Assembly (NCBI RefSeq): GCF_932294415.1
Contig: NC_065544.1
Location: 24,341,351-24,405,350 of the forward strand
Source of the DNA: Quercus robur
Lineage: Eukaryota > Streptophyta > Magnoliopsida > Fagales > Fagaceae
Direction: 5' to 3'
Length of the DNA stretch: 64,000 nt
Part shown: positions 11,501 to 22,846 of the stretch, in pieces
How positions within the stretch are numbered: position 1 is the first letter of the stretch
How the letters are laid out: each line of letters begins with the position of its first letter
Position numbers and translations under genes: made by a program
Notes under the pieces: generated by a model
Seen by the model: only the letters and a program-made list of their open reading frames with translations
Told to the model about the DNA's origin: nothing
The model's database searches: none

Positions 11501-11830
11501 ATGCATAAGATGTAATTTGAGATGAGATGATCCGTTAGAACCAAAGCTTATGAAAGAGGCCATGGAGTTTGAGAGGATGAGGCAATTATTGCTCCTATGG
11601 TGTAGAATTCAAAGCATCCGTGTGGCCCTCGTGGGAGGCAACCACACTGCCGCCAGGTTTTGCACACGCTAGAATCCATTTCCCTCTTAACCGTTTTGTC
11701 TATCTCTCTCTCTTTGTTCTTTCTTTGCCCAATTAGCAAATCAAGTTGTTTTTTGTTCACAAAGATCCGATCTTGTGGTTTTATAAGAACACCCTTTTGT
11801 TTGTTTTTGGAGAATTCGAGCGCAAAAAAG

Positions 11831-12973
11831 ATGAAGCATTTGCATGGTGGAAGAATGGGTTTGAATTCCAATACCCTTTGGGTCATTAGGCTTCCTCCTT
11901 CAATGGTTTTGTGCATTCTATCAAGGTCACTGTTTTTGGCTTTGGTTATTATTCTCACATTGCCTTGTATTTTCAGAGGTCCTGAATCTAACAATGGTTC
12001 AGAGGACTTGAATTTGCTTTTCCGAGATCTGGCTAGTGAAGACCTTTTAAGAAAGGGAGATAAAGCTCTCATTTTGAGCTCCGGAATTGTGAGAATGGTT
12101 CATCATTACAATGCGAGTTATGTGATGGATTCTGATTTGGAGGGACAAAGGTCCATCCCAGATGAGACATTTGATTTTGTGTTCACATTCACATCATCAA
12201 GTTTTGGGGACACTCTTAAAGTTGTGAATCGTGTTATGAAGATTGGAGGCATTTTGGCCATTCTATTGAACAATAAACCCCCCAGTCCAAATGGGTTTCG
12301 AAAACAATCTAATTATAGGATTTTGCACTCTTGGCGCTATAATAATTCAACCATCATGGTATTCAGGAAAGTTATTCCTTTCAATGAACAGCGGCAACTT
12401 TGCAAGTCAAATGCAATGAACTTCATACAAGGGGGGCTTGAAGGTGTGTTGCTAGAGCCACCTAGAAGGACTCGATGGAGATCAACTCGGTACAAGAAGA
12501 AAATCAAGTTCCTTCCTGACTTGTTGGGTGATAATTTGGAAAGTTATAAGCGGAGAGTTTTCATTGTTGTGGGTTTGCCTGAGAAGAATGTGGCTTTTAT
12601 TGAATGGTTTCAGCAGAATTATCCTAAGAGGAACCAAGATTTTGAGGTTTACAATTTTGTGCTGGTGCCTAATAAAGAAGATCCTCGTCGGCTGCGTGTT
12701 GATTTTCCGGATTGGTTAATGAATAATGTGACGGAAGAAGTGTTTGTTGTGATGAAGGCAGACGCAGAAGTGGTGGAGAAGATGATAAAGAGAAGGACAA
12801 TCTGTTTGGTGGATGAATTGTTTTTGGAGTGTAAGAACCACTGGTGGCGGCAGAATAGGGAGAGATATGAAAGCAAGAGGCCTTATTGGGAGTGTGTGGC
12901 TTTGTATGGAAGGCTTTTGGATGAGGGGGTTGCTGTACACCAATGGTGGGGGGTTAGAGACTTAAGAATTTAA
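11831..12973 (+). CDS. DUF7870 methyltransferase-like membrane protein
   Basis: A single-exon gene of 380 codons. The family is annotated as SAM-dependent methyltransferase-like in plants, and no reaction is established. Residues about 24-48 form one hydrophobic segment after a short basic N-terminus, suggesting a type II Golgi or ER anchor. Residues about 75-140 have a degenerate methyltransferase layout: K-A-L-I-L-S-S-G, then D-E-T-F-D-F-V-F-T, then R-V-M-K-I-G-G-I-L. The C-terminal half carries the family signature, including F-V-V-M-K-A-D-A, C-L-V-D-E-L-F-L-E-C-K-N-H-W-W and a final Y-G-R-L-L-D-E-G-V-A-V-H-Q-W-W. The ATG at 11831 (context AAAAGATGAA) is the first in frame. The frame stays open to a non-ATG codon at 11660, but no upstream ATG exists there. 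No intron is needed. It is intact with no signs of decay. Confidence 0.88.
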   Translation: MKHLHGGRMGLNSNTLWVIRLPPSMVLCILSRSLFLALVIILTLPCIFRGPESNNGSEDLNLLFRDLASEDLLRKGDKALILSSGIVRMVHHYNASYVMDSDLEGQRSIPDETFDFVFTFTSSSFGDTLKVVNRVMKIGGILAILLNNKPPSPNGFRKQSNYRILHSWRYNNSTIMVFRKVIPFNEQRQLCKSNAMNFIQGGLEGVLLEPPRRTRWRSTRYKKKIKFLPDLLGDNLESYKRRVFIVVGLPEKNVAFIEWFQQNYPKRNQDFEVYNFVLVPNKEDPRRLRVDFPDWLMNNVTEEVFVVMKADAEVVEKMIKRRTICLVDELFLECKNHWWRQNRERYESKRPYWECVALYGRLLDEGVAVHQWWGVRDLRI

Positions 12974-14084
12974 GCGTGGGAGATGAGATTGATAGGCCTT
13001 AATAGCAAGGTCTGACAATGGTTTATTAGATAATATAAGAATAAGAGTTCATGGGTTATTGGGTTATTGTTCTTTATTGTGTTTGATATATCATATACGT
13101 ATTAGTATATTTTATTCAGTGTCAAGTGTGAGTGAATCTGTGAGTTCGCATGAGGTTTCTATGGAGTGTTTTGACTCTTGTTGAGTTCTCTTTACTTTCT
13201 GGAATAACTTTCAGATATGTTATTTTTATGGCAGATTTGTCTTCTGTCCTTTGTTTAATCCGACAAGATATTTTAGGCCCACTGTGTCTTTTTTCCTGGC
13301 TTTCTCACTCTCTCCTTTCAAATCTATAAGAAAATGGGCTCATTGACATTGCCAGCAGACACGAAGAAAGTTATCTTGATCTTCATATATTTCATTTTTC
13401 CTTTACCTTCCTTTTGGAAAGTACTAAATTGGACGCTTTCTTAGCTTGTAAATTGATGAAAAATGCTTGCATGCCACAGCCATTAGAAATGATGATGATA
13501 ATTTTGTCGTACTAAAACACAGTGAATTGAAGTTGCATGATACAATTAGAAACTTGGCATCCCTCCACTAAATCATGATGATTGACGATCTTTAGGCCAG
13601 CAAGAAGAGTCTTTGTTGCACTAGTAAATGTACCTAGTTTGTCATTGCCTCATTAGACTGGAGCTGGTACCATTTCTACTTTCTAGAAAGGGAAAAAAAG
13701 ATCTCCCCAAAAATAATAATAATAAATCTATAAACTTCTCAAAAAATAATTAAGGAATTAAAGTTTTTTTTTTTTGGTGCATAAGCATTCGCCCATTAAC
13801 AAGTAGTCCCCAACCAAGCCGCTTCCGCCATATTTTCAACTACTGCAGGATTTCAACTACCTTAATGCAGGGTGACTCAAAATGAATGGTCTAAGACCCC
13901 AAATACAAGAAAGCCCAAATATAATATATTATACTTATTTGTTTTATTGTATTGCAAAAAAATAATACTATAATAAAAAATAAAAGTCTCTCACTTAGAA
14001 ATTTTTTTTTAAAAGACATTTTTTATTAGTTGATAGAATGTCTTATACATCTGTTTTGTGATGTAAAAATTTTAATTAAGACCT
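12974..14084. other. 3' flank of the DUF7870 gene, then no gene
   Basis: The 3' UTR probably lies within the first 200-300 bp. The rest is AT-rich with short poly(T) tracts and no coding segment I can support. Confidence 0.45.
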
Positions 14085-15244
14085 GACATGGCAAAATGGG
14101 CGGGGCAGGGCGGGGTCAGGTTGGGTCAAACGGGTCACAATTTAAAAACGGGTCATTTTGAGCTGGTTAAAAATAGGTTCGAGTCAATCGGGTTGCGGGT
14201 TGGGTCAAGTTGACCCATATTTTTCACATGAATTTTTTTTTTTTTTTTGAAAACAACATGTATTTGCCATTTAGAAAGTTATGTAATAAATTACTTGATG
14301 TAAAATGCATTACTTTGAATTCACCTCTTATATCAAGAATGAATTCAGTTAAACTTATTAATACTTATTCAATAATTTTAAAATTATACAAATCCTAACA
14401 TTGCTATCTAAAACAAAATAACACAAAGATAAGTAAAACAAATATACAAGTTTTATTTCTACACAATATCAACATCCCAAAACATAAAACAAAATTACAA
14501 ATGACCTATTGGATAACTCATTTGATAAAGAATAAAAACATATAAGAAATTTACCATCTTGAAAATTAATTTTATAATCTATTATCAATTGTGGTTGAAA
14601 CTCTATTTCAATTTGAGATATACATTAAAGTTTGATTGCTTACTTATTTATACATGATCTTTTTTATGAATATCATATCAGTATTAAGTAACACATACTT
14701 TAGAAAATATCAAAATTTATTTTGAAAAGCCGTTTATTTTGGACATAAATTGTTAAAAAAATAGGTCTAAGCATTCATAATTTATGCTAATTTGATACTT
14801 TGACTTCACTATTTTCACACTTGTGAATGTTTCTCACACATGTCTACAATTTTAAATCTATGTTTTTAACTCTATAGATTATCTTGGTATGTACTTTGTT
14901 ATTTGATATCTAAAAATCTTTACTCATTACAAAATGCTCAACCACATGCATTTATCTTTTAATTAATTTGCATGCAGTTATGTAAATATATCAACTGTTT
15001 CCTTAAAGCTCACAATAAACAATTAAGCCAATATTTTCTTAATTTTACTATTTTTTTACCCAAAAAAAAAAGTTTTTAAAAAATGGTTCGGGTTCGGTTC
15101 GGGTCAGGTCGACCCACAAAAAAACACAGTTTGGGTCACGGATCAACCCGTTTTTGCTTCGAATCAAAAAAATCGGGTTCAGGTCAAGTATTTTTTAGGT
15201 CAGGTCGGGTCGAGCCAGAAAATTCTGACCCGTTTTGCCATGTC
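14085..15244. mobile_element. TIR element with GACATGGCAAAA ends
   Basis: Both ends start GACATGGCAAAA. GGGTCAGG/GGGTCGGGTC-type subterminal motifs (the left also GGGTTGGGTCAA) occur in inverted orientation. TTAAGACC flanks the element (14076-14083 and 15245-15252), a perfect 8-bp target duplication with one extra base at the left junction, favouring hAT. The interior is about 75 percent AT and carries no transposase. Confidence 0.75.
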
Positions 15245-15606
15245 TTAAGACCCAAAAATTTGATAAATAAAAATTATTTTTAAAATGCTATACTCTTTTT
15301 GAATTTTAATATGTTTATGGTAGTAGTAATTTTTTTAATTTTTCATAATTTTTACTATTTTTATCTCTCTCTATGAAAATTAAAATTAGAATTAATAATT
15401 TTTGAGACAAATTCTTATTAAAATTTATTGTTCAATAACTGAAGTCCAACATTGACAAGACAAATAGTGACCATCTACAATACGATATTTATTCAGATAC
15501 TAATTGTTTCGAAATTTTTATAATTAAAAATTGTAAAATATATTTTATAAATATATGAAAATAATTCAATTAATGTATTAAATCATATAAAAAGGTGATT
15601 CTAAAT

Positions 15607-15643
<37 letters not shown>

Positions 15644-16159
15644 AAGGTTGATTCTTTTTTTTTTTCCTGATTCATGTATCATTTATAAAATATTAAGTAA
15701 TAATGTATTTTACATTTGCATTTGACCCCAAAATGTGTTGAGATGGCCCTAGACTAGACACTTTTTTTCTTTTTTTTTGGCAGATTGTGAATTTGTGCAA
15801 GTTTTGAAAAGAATTTATTTGAAGTTGAATTGGGGTATTCAATAGAAATGACACATTTTAGAATTTTCAATTTTTAAAACTTTTTATTTTATATTTAAAA
15901 TGCTTTACGCACATAAAAAGTCTTCATAGCGGTGTGACCATATTTTGCATGAAATGCATTTAGCATGTCAATATCATAGTTAGATCATGATCATAGTGAT
16001 ATTAATATAAAGAAACCAATTTAATCGATGCTAAAGTTGTTAAAAAAATAAATATCAAAATTAATAGTTTTGCAAAGAAGTGTTCAACAAGTACTACCAT
16101 TGGGATATTGGAAAAAATTAATAACTTTTCATAAAATGCCTCAATTTAAATTTTTGTCT
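15245..16159. other. AT-rich spacer, no gene
   Basis: It holds a compound (CA)n(TA)n microsatellite near 15607-15643 and several poly(T) tracts. I see no coding or element structure. Confidence 0.45.
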
Positions 16160-16505
16160 TAGATTTCAAAATGTGTTAAATGCTGGTAAGGTGCCAGATG
16201 TTTACTTTTTCATTGACTGTAATTTAGGACAATCCGAGGGACTTGGTTATATTAAGTTCTTTGATGATATGCCAGAAAAGAATTTGATCTAGTCATTTAT
16301 AGTGGCTGGTACATCTATAAGCCCTTACTAAGCAAACAAAAGGATGATGGTGCTTGGGAATCTGCATAAAGACATAACCAAAGATGATCTTCATGAGGTT
16401 TTTTAAGTATTTGGTAAAATAGAGCTGGTACAATTGCGCAAAGATGAAAATGAAAGGCACATGATTTTTTCAGCTTTGAATCACCCGCCAGATCTAACGT
16501 GATTT
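16160..16505 (+). pseudogene. RBM39/CC1-like splicing factor pseudogene
   Basis: One reading frame, broken by several stops (TAG, TAA, TAA, TGA), follows the order of RBM39 (CC1-like) splicing factors. First comes the end of RRM1 (A-G-K-V-P-D-V, then G-L-G-Y-I-K-F-F-D), then an internally shortened linker (E-K-N-L-I, V-A-G-T). Next is RRM2 RNP2-like V-L-G-N-L-H and the stretch V-F-stop-V-F-G-K-I-E-L-V-Q-L. No intron separates parts that lie in different domains, so it looks like a processed or retroposed copy. It is truncated before RRM2 is complete. Decay shows it is not functional. Confidence 0.75.
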
Positions 16506-17008
16506 TTAAATCAAAGAGGGCCTGGGTCTACTTCAAATGGTTTGCACGGACATATCTGTCAGCTGTTAACAATGTAATGATATTTGACTTCTTAACAAGT
16601 TTTAATCCCCCAATTTCTCAGTCTGATTAAGAGGATGAGATAAATTTGGAAACTGATTCTTATAATGTAAATCACTACTTGATACTACTAAATTATATGT
16701 TAAGAGGAGAATTTCTATCCGATTGTCCTTCAATTTTAATTTTTTATCATTAATTCCAACTTCAAATTTTACTTTTTATCATTTCGACTTTTTTTTTTTC
16801 TTTTTTTTTGCTCCTCTCAAGTAATCTCAGTCAGATTGCTAAGCCTATTTCATTTGTTTCTAGCTTATATCAATATTAAAGAAATTACGAAGCATACCAA
16901 CTGACTGTTTGATTAATTGAAAATGAAAGTTTGAAAAGTGAGAAATAGTTCAATTAAATTACTAACTTTTTGCCCATTATTCCATTTTTACAAACTTATT
17001 TCTTACAA
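16506..17008. other. No gene, AT-rich
   Basis: This is sequence downstream of the pseudogene with poly(T) runs near 16790-16810. It may include the decayed 3' part of the same retroposed copy, but no homology is readable. Confidence 0.4.
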
Positions 17009-17276
17009 GGCCGCCTCAAACGAAACATATTAATTATGTTATTTATGTAGCCTTATTTGAAACCCAAGCCTTCGAGAGTCGAGTTTTAATGTAAAGAATT
17101 CAACTCTTTGAAAATTAAGTTCCACTAGGAACTTAAATAATAATAATAATAATCATCATCTTAACTTAGGTTTTTCTCCGAGGAAGTTGAGTCTCTGAAA
17201 CTCGAGTTGCCTTTTGAAACTTTGAGAGTCAGAGTTCCAAATGAGGCTACATAATTAATATGCTTCATTTGAGGCC
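17009..17276. mobile_element. Foldback MITE, about 270 bp
   Basis: The two arms are inverted copies of 50-60 bp. The left reads GGCC then CTCAAACGAAACATATTAAT. The right, read in reverse, gives GGCCTCAAATGAAGCATATT and continues through GTAGCCT. The spacer carries GAGAGTCGAGTT and GAGAGTCAGAGTT, and an (AAT)n run. Target duplication is unclear, so the superfamily is not assigned. Confidence 0.65.
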
Positions 17277-17599
17277 ATATAAATAATTCTAAAAAAAAAT
17301 TATCATTAAATATTAATCACAAAGAAATATCAATTGAATTCAACCAAACTCACTTAATTCCATCCATCCATTTGTCCAATAAGCATGCTAGGGAACTAGC
17401 TCCTTCCATCCCTTCGTCTCGCCACAACACAAGATGTGATATAAGCTGTCAATACCTCACTTGAATTAATCAAATTATTTATTTGATATTTAAAGCCTCA
17501 CTTCACTAATTGAGGCCAGTTCCTCATGAACTTCGTTAGTTAGGCAAAGGTCCTTCCCCCTCCTAGTAGTCAATCTGTTTTCTTGGGGAGAAAGATTTA
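17277..17599. other. Short spacer, no gene
   Basis: I find nothing recognisable between the foldback MITE and the Harbinger-like element. Confidence 0.4.
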
Positions 17600-18952
17600 A
17601 AGCTTGTTTGGATTACATGGAAACTGAGTGATATCACTCAATTTCCATCATCCATCATCCAAATTTCGTGGGACCCACAACTAAGTGAGTGTTTGGCTTG
17701 ATTTTCTAATCTTGTTTCCATCACTCAAAACTCAAATTTTGAGTTTTGAGTGATGGAAATTGAAAACAGGTTTGCGGTGTTTTCAAAATATGGAATATGA
17801 GTTACAGGGGCAAAGTTGTAAAAAAACCAATTTGGTGGGACCCATTCTCTTGAGTTGTCTCTATCAAGTCAGACCCACTCCACCAACGGCTTTTTTTTCT
17901 CTCTCTTCTTCTTCTTCTTTCTTTCTTCACATCTCTTTCTCTGAACTAGTGCTTCTTTCTTTTTTTGGGAACCTGAACATAACACACACTTAACTCAAAT
18001 CTAAAGCCAATTGCACATATAGTATACAAAATTTACATCGGTACCAATGTCTCAAACCCATAAACACACGGGTACCAATCAAACACAGATCACAAACCCA
18101 TAATCATGTTCATCATAAATCTACCCATAAACACAAACCCACAACCATGTTCATCATAAATCTACCCAGAAACACATCGATACTGATCAAACACAAAAGC
18201 ACAGACCCATAAACATAAACCCACAAATTAAACACAAACCCACAACCATGTTCATCATAAATCTACCCAGAAACACATTAGTACCGATCAAACACAGAAA
18301 CACAGACCCATAAACATAAACCCACAAATTAAACACAAACACAGACGCATAAGTCTACAAAAAATTTCCCCCAACACAAACAAAACCCAGAAGTAAGAAG
18401 TTTACCAAACCCTTAAACGAGAGAGCGCGAGGCCGCCGGTCTAGGGAGAGAGAAAGACTGAAAACAGGTCTTCAGTTCTTGTGGGTTGTTGCGGGTTTGT
18501 TTGCTATTTGTAGCCTATGGGTTTGATTGCTGTGGTGAGGAGAACTTAAGGAAAAATCAAGTTTCTTTCTCATTTCTTTGTTCATTCTGATTTAAGGAAT
18601 GTGAGAGAGAGAAGTGGTGGATTTAGTGAGTGAAAGAGAGGAGAGGAGTAGAGAAGAGGGGCGAAATTTTTTGGTCTCAAGGGAGAGTAAAGGCAGAGAA
18701 GTGAAGAGAGGAAAAAAGAAAAAGAAGAGGAGAAGGAACTTATGCGGGTAGGTAACTATCCGTGACCTAGTACAGTAAATGGGTCCCACCATTATTGCAA
18801 AATTTTGAGTTACATAGAACAAGAAATGAAACCAAACAAGTTTTATTTTGAGTGAGTGAAAAAATAGAGTTTGAGTGATGAGTGATGAGTGATGGGTGAT
18901 GAAAACTAAGTGATAAGTGATAAGTGATCATTTTTTTTAACCAAACAAGCCC
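17600..18952. mobile_element. Harbinger-like (PIF/Tourist) non-autonomous element
   Basis: The ends are AAGCTTGTTTGG on the left and, in reverse, GGGCTTGTTTGG on the right, matching PIF/Harbinger termini. TTA flanks both sides (17597-17599 and 18953-18955), the characteristic 3-bp target duplication. Subterminal zones are full of short GAGTGATG/CATCACTC repeats in inverted orientation, plausible transposase-binding sites. No transposase ORF remains. It contains a private tandem repeat (18091-18345). Confidence 0.75.
18091..18345. repeat. Tandem repeat inside the Harbinger-like element
   Basis: Three copies of a segment containing ATGTTCATCATAAATCTACC occur. The last two sit in a longer unit of roughly 100 bp that also includes GACCCATAAACATAAACCCA. 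The copies are A- and C-rich and non-coding. Confidence 0.7.
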
Positions 18953-18955
18953 TTA

Positions 18956-19431
18956 CTCTTGTTTACTTCAAACGTAGCCCATAGGTGTCAAGGGGTTGTA
19001 GAGGCTACTTCCAGAGAGAATTATGGCGAGGAGACCTTATGAACAAAAAATGAGCATTCTAGTGGCTTTTGCCACTAATGATCAATGTTTACAAGAGCTA
19101 CATATTTCAATGTCTTACAATGTTCAAGAAACATTCTTGTCAAAAGGATTTTGTAGGAGGCTCAGACACCTAAAAAACATCCCTGAAAGACAAATAAAAA
19201 TTGGGGCAAAAGCAATTGTGCACGTGCACATTTTAAGCTAATTACTCATACTTCTTAAGGAGAAGTAAACTTTGTATACACTTCATATATTAATTTCTTA
19301 GAAAAATGGTTTATGATTATACATTAGTTAGCTCAAGTTTGTTGGGAATTACCATGTTTATAGTTATTAATTGAGTTATGGTTTAGTGAGAGTAGGCAAC
19401 TGTTGGTATATGAATTGCATTTGGATGGTAT
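18956..19431. other. No recognisable gene
   Basis: An open frame of 72 codons at 19023-19241 shows no family resemblance and no supporting context. I treat it as chance. Confidence 0.4.
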
Positions 19432-19959
19432 TAGGGTTGTCCAAGACCTAACTAGAAATTGCCAAAGTAACAAAACTAAACTATCTGTCGCCCAATCCAA
19501 AGCTCTACTAGCTGACAATGGGTCTTTGCCTCCAAGAACCAATGCTAGCAAGTCTAGTTGTGGGTTTCCTTCTCCAAAACCAGAGCCACTCAACTCGACC
19601 AACGAGATACATAAATTTTGGCCATATCACAATCAAATCTAGTGAGTTCTAGCTAGATCCAGCAAGATCCCAACCAAATTTGGTGAGATCTTGATTAGAT
19701 TCGGCAAGATCTAGCCAAATCCTAGCTAGATATGAGGAAATCTCACCCAGTTCTGACAAGATCTAGCCAAATTTGGCGACTCTCCACCACCGCATCTCTT
19801 TGTCAATTTCAATCGAACCGAAAAATGTCTCATCCGAGCCCGACCTAACTCGACTTATTGATGTTGGCGATCAGTAGCGAGTCTCTCCACTTGCTACCTA
19901 ATGTGAGTGGGTTAGGTCCGGTTTGAGTCCAAAACCAACCCAACTTGTGGACACCCCTA
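19432..19959. mobile_element. hAT MITE A (twin of 20008-20487)
   Basis: It begins TAGGGTTGTCCAAGACC and ends, in reverse, TAGGGGTGTCCACAAG. The flanking 8-mers GATGGTAT (19424-19431) and GATTGTAT (19960-19967) differ at one base, fitting a hAT target duplication. The interior contains many AGATCTAGCCAAAT/CTAGCTAGAT words and no transposase. Confidence 0.75.
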
Positions 19960-20007
19960 GATTGTATCATGTTTGTATGGAGGAAGATGGACTTTCTCCA
20001 TCCAAAC

Positions 20008-20487
20008 TAGGGCTATCCAGAGACCTGGCCAACCTGACCCACCCGCCGTCGCTGATTGATCCGACTTCTCCGGCGGTCAGAGCTAGGTTTGTTCCTCCAA
20101 AACCCAAGTTTGGCGGGTCGGATGTCGGTTTTCCTTCTCAAGAATCCAATCAAACCGATCCAACCAACCCACAAGATTTCCGACGATATTTGGTAGATCT
20201 GGTGAGATCTAGACCATTTTCGTCAAGATCTCGGCGAGATTTCGCTAGATCTAGCCAAAATCTTTGGACGGATTTTCATTGTTTTCAAGCCGGATTTTCA
20301 CCATTTTCACGCCAATTTTTGCCATTTTCTAGATTTTTGACCCCGACCGACCCGCTTGCTGCCTGTCGATGGTTTGATCCACCCGATTTGATTACTCCGA
20401 CGGTCAACGGTAGGTGCATTTTTTGCCACCCAATTCTAGTGGGTCGGTTCTGGGTTAGGCACAAACCCAACCCATGGACAGCCCCTA
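20008..20487. mobile_element. hAT MITE B with perfect 8-bp target duplication
   Basis: It starts TAGGGCTATCC and ends, in reverse, TAGGGGCTGTCCATGG. ATCCAAAC is repeated exactly at 20000-20007 and 20488-20495. The interior is richer in GC than its surroundings and contains GATCTAG and CCGACC motifs similar to its neighbour at 19432. The open frame across it (19923-20504) spans both element borders and is not a gene. Confidence 0.85.
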
Positions 20488-20495
20488 ATCCAAAC

Positions 20496-20952
20496 ATACA
20501 ATAAATCTTTCTTTTTTTCTCTTAAAATATCTAGCACTTATCACTTCACTCGATATGTATTGATAAAAGATAAATTATGCACAAATGGTCTTCTACAAAA
20601 TAGTAAAATGATCATTTTTCTCCCAGAAGTTAAAAGTTTGTGTTTGTCCAAGTTTCTAAACGTGAATTTTGTAGTAGTTTATTCAAATTATAGACACGCC
20701 CTTTCTTCAATAAAGCCAAGCATTCGTAAGAGGAAATAATCCTCTCAAGTCATTAACTCTATATTATCTAGAAGCCAATAGAGCATTACTTCCCACTTCT
20801 GGATTGCTTAATAAAAACATATTTAACAAAAATATTTTTCCTTCAGAAAAAGAAAAAAAAAAAAAAGAAAGAAAAAAGGATCTCAAGTTCTCAACACCAC
20901 ATCGCTAACCCAACATTGAGCTCGTAATTAGCCCAACCAAGGTTTATTGGAG
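20496..20952. other. No recognisable gene
   Basis: This is AT-rich sequence with an A/G-rich run at 20850-20880. Nothing is supported between the MITE and the copia remnant. Confidence 0.4.
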
Positions 20953-21168
20953 GATAAAGAAACTAATAGAGAATATTTTGTTCTTGCTTCCTTAATTAAT
21001 TCTAAGGAGCAGCAAATTATATTTATATTAAATCATATACAAAGAAGATCTGTTTTACAAGATGACACAACAAATAGCTATATTATAGTGACTGGATAAC
21101 ATAAGAACGCTTAAACATTATTATTTGATTCTTGGACTTTAGCTGGAGATACGTTAGCTAAAGTTTCA
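20953..21168 (-). repeat. Partial 3' LTR of the copia element
   Basis: It matches 25119-25377 closely through CTAATAGAGAATATTTTG, CTAAGGAGCAGCAAATT and CTGGATAACATAAGAAC. It lacks the roughly 200 bp that form the other end of the 5' LTR (24922-25118), so its outer end was deleted. Confidence 0.8.
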
Positions 21169-21204
21169 CAATCTCAAGGGCAAGTCTTTGACATTGAAAT
21201 TGTC

Positions 21205-21929
21205 TCACAGAAGTATAAATCGAGATGTTGGAAGAGGTTTGGTAAGGGTGTTTGCTAGTTGGTATTTGGATGAGAGAAACCGAACAGAGACAGACATGGA
21301 GGAAACAAGATCACGTACAAAATGTAAATCAATTTCAATATTTTTTGTTCGTGCATGAAAGAGTGGATTTGCATTAAAATACGTAGCTCCTATGTTGTCA
21401 CACCACAAAATAGGAGGAGGATGGTGAGTAAGGCAAAGTTCAGGCAGTAGATATTGGAGCCAAACAATTTCAACAGTAGCATGGGCAATTGCTCCATATT
21501 CAGATTCGTTACTGAAACGAGAAACCATTCTTTACTTGCGAGAACCCCAAAAGATCAAGTTACGACCAAGGTAGAGACAGAATCCAGATATGGAGCTGCG
21601 ATCATCTGGACAGCTATAGCCCAATCTGCGTCTAAGAATGCCTGTAAGCGGAAGCTTGTATCATGGTAGAGAAAAAGGCAGTGATTCAAAGTGTGCTTTA
21701 AATAGCCAAGGATCCGTTTAACAGCACTCCAATGTAAGTCCGTGGGATTATGCATAAATTGACAAAATTTATTTAATATGAAAGAGATGTCTGGACAGGT
21801 TAAGGCCAAGTATTGTAAGGAACCAACAACACTCCTGTAAGAGCTTGGGTTGGAGAGAGAGTGTCCACCAAATTTACTCAAGACCGTGTTGGATGCCATG
21901 GGAGAAAAGACCGGTTTGGCTTCATGCAT
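21205..21929 (-). pseudogene. Copia reverse transcriptase C-terminus and RNase H remnant
   Basis: Fragments read S-S-Y-R-S-V-V-G-S-L-Q-Y-L and R-P-D-I-S-like C-P-D-I-S-F, then A-F-L-D-A-D-W-A. In another frame come E-S-E-Y-G-A-I-A, W-C-D-N-I-G-A-T and R-T-K-N-I-E-I-D-L-H-F-V-R-D. These are classic copia RT-end and RNase H motifs. Frames shift at about 21550, so no enzyme can be made. Confidence 0.85.
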
Positions 21930-22846
21930 GTTGTTTTTCTTGAGAAGACCAGCAATATATTTCTGTCGTGAAAGTTAGAGACCAATATCTGAGGAGATAA
22001 CTTCAACACCCAAAAATTAATGGAGTGGTCCAAGATCTTTCAAGGCATAGTCAGATTGTAGCTTACTGATTAATCGAGATATGGAAGTAGGATTCAAACC
22101 AGTGACAAGAATATCATCAACAAAGATTAGAAACAAAATCAAATCAGAGCCGGACCAGTAAATAAAAAGAGATGTGTCAGACTTGCTGCCTCAGAAGCCA
22201 AGTTGAAGGAGACGAGAACTAAGACAAGAATACCATGCTCGAGGGGCATAGCAACCCGCCAATGAGAATCCTTGGAGGTAGCTGTAAAAGATGTTGGCTT
22301 CGGAGTATGTGAATCTAAGACAGCCAAGAGGGCTTTTGGTAAAGGATACCGAACCATACCTGGGAAAAACGATGTGGTCTTGACAATATTGTTATTTCCT
22401 CGGGTTTGCATTGAATGTGTCATAGGTTAAACATGAGCAAACAGTTCCTGCAATGATATATTAGTAAAAGAAGGAGAAGAAGACATTAGGGTAGATGTCG
22501 ATGAGGAGGTGTGGTGAGACACAAACATGACAGGTTGCTGAATAGGTGTAGTTTGAGATTGAGGAGGAAAGTTATCTGGAAAGACGTGGAGTATGAGTGA
22601 GAATAGGATCACAATGCTTGAGATTAAAATTAGGTAGAGGCAGATTTGGAGAGACTTTTGAATGTTGAGATACGGATATGGATAGGTAAAAATGGTTTCA
22701 TCAATACCACATTTCGAGCTATATAGATTCAGTTTCTTAAGGGATTAAGACACTTATAGCCTTAATGATTGAGACTGCATCCCAAGAAAACACAACGAGT
22801 AGATTGAAAATCAAATTTGTGAGTGTTCTAAGGACGAAGGTTAAGG

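Noticed and set aside
11660..11830. N-terminal extension of the DUF7870 protein
   Set aside because: The upstream in-frame start would be TTG. No ATG precedes 11831 in this frame, and the extension sits in a CT-rich leader.
11548..12072. 174-codon minus-strand frame opposite the DUF7870 gene
   Set aside because: It overlaps the well-supported gene antisense and has no recognisable domain.
19923..20504. 193-codon plus-strand frame
   Set aside because: It crosses the borders of two hAT MITEs, so it is transposon sequence that happens to lack stops.
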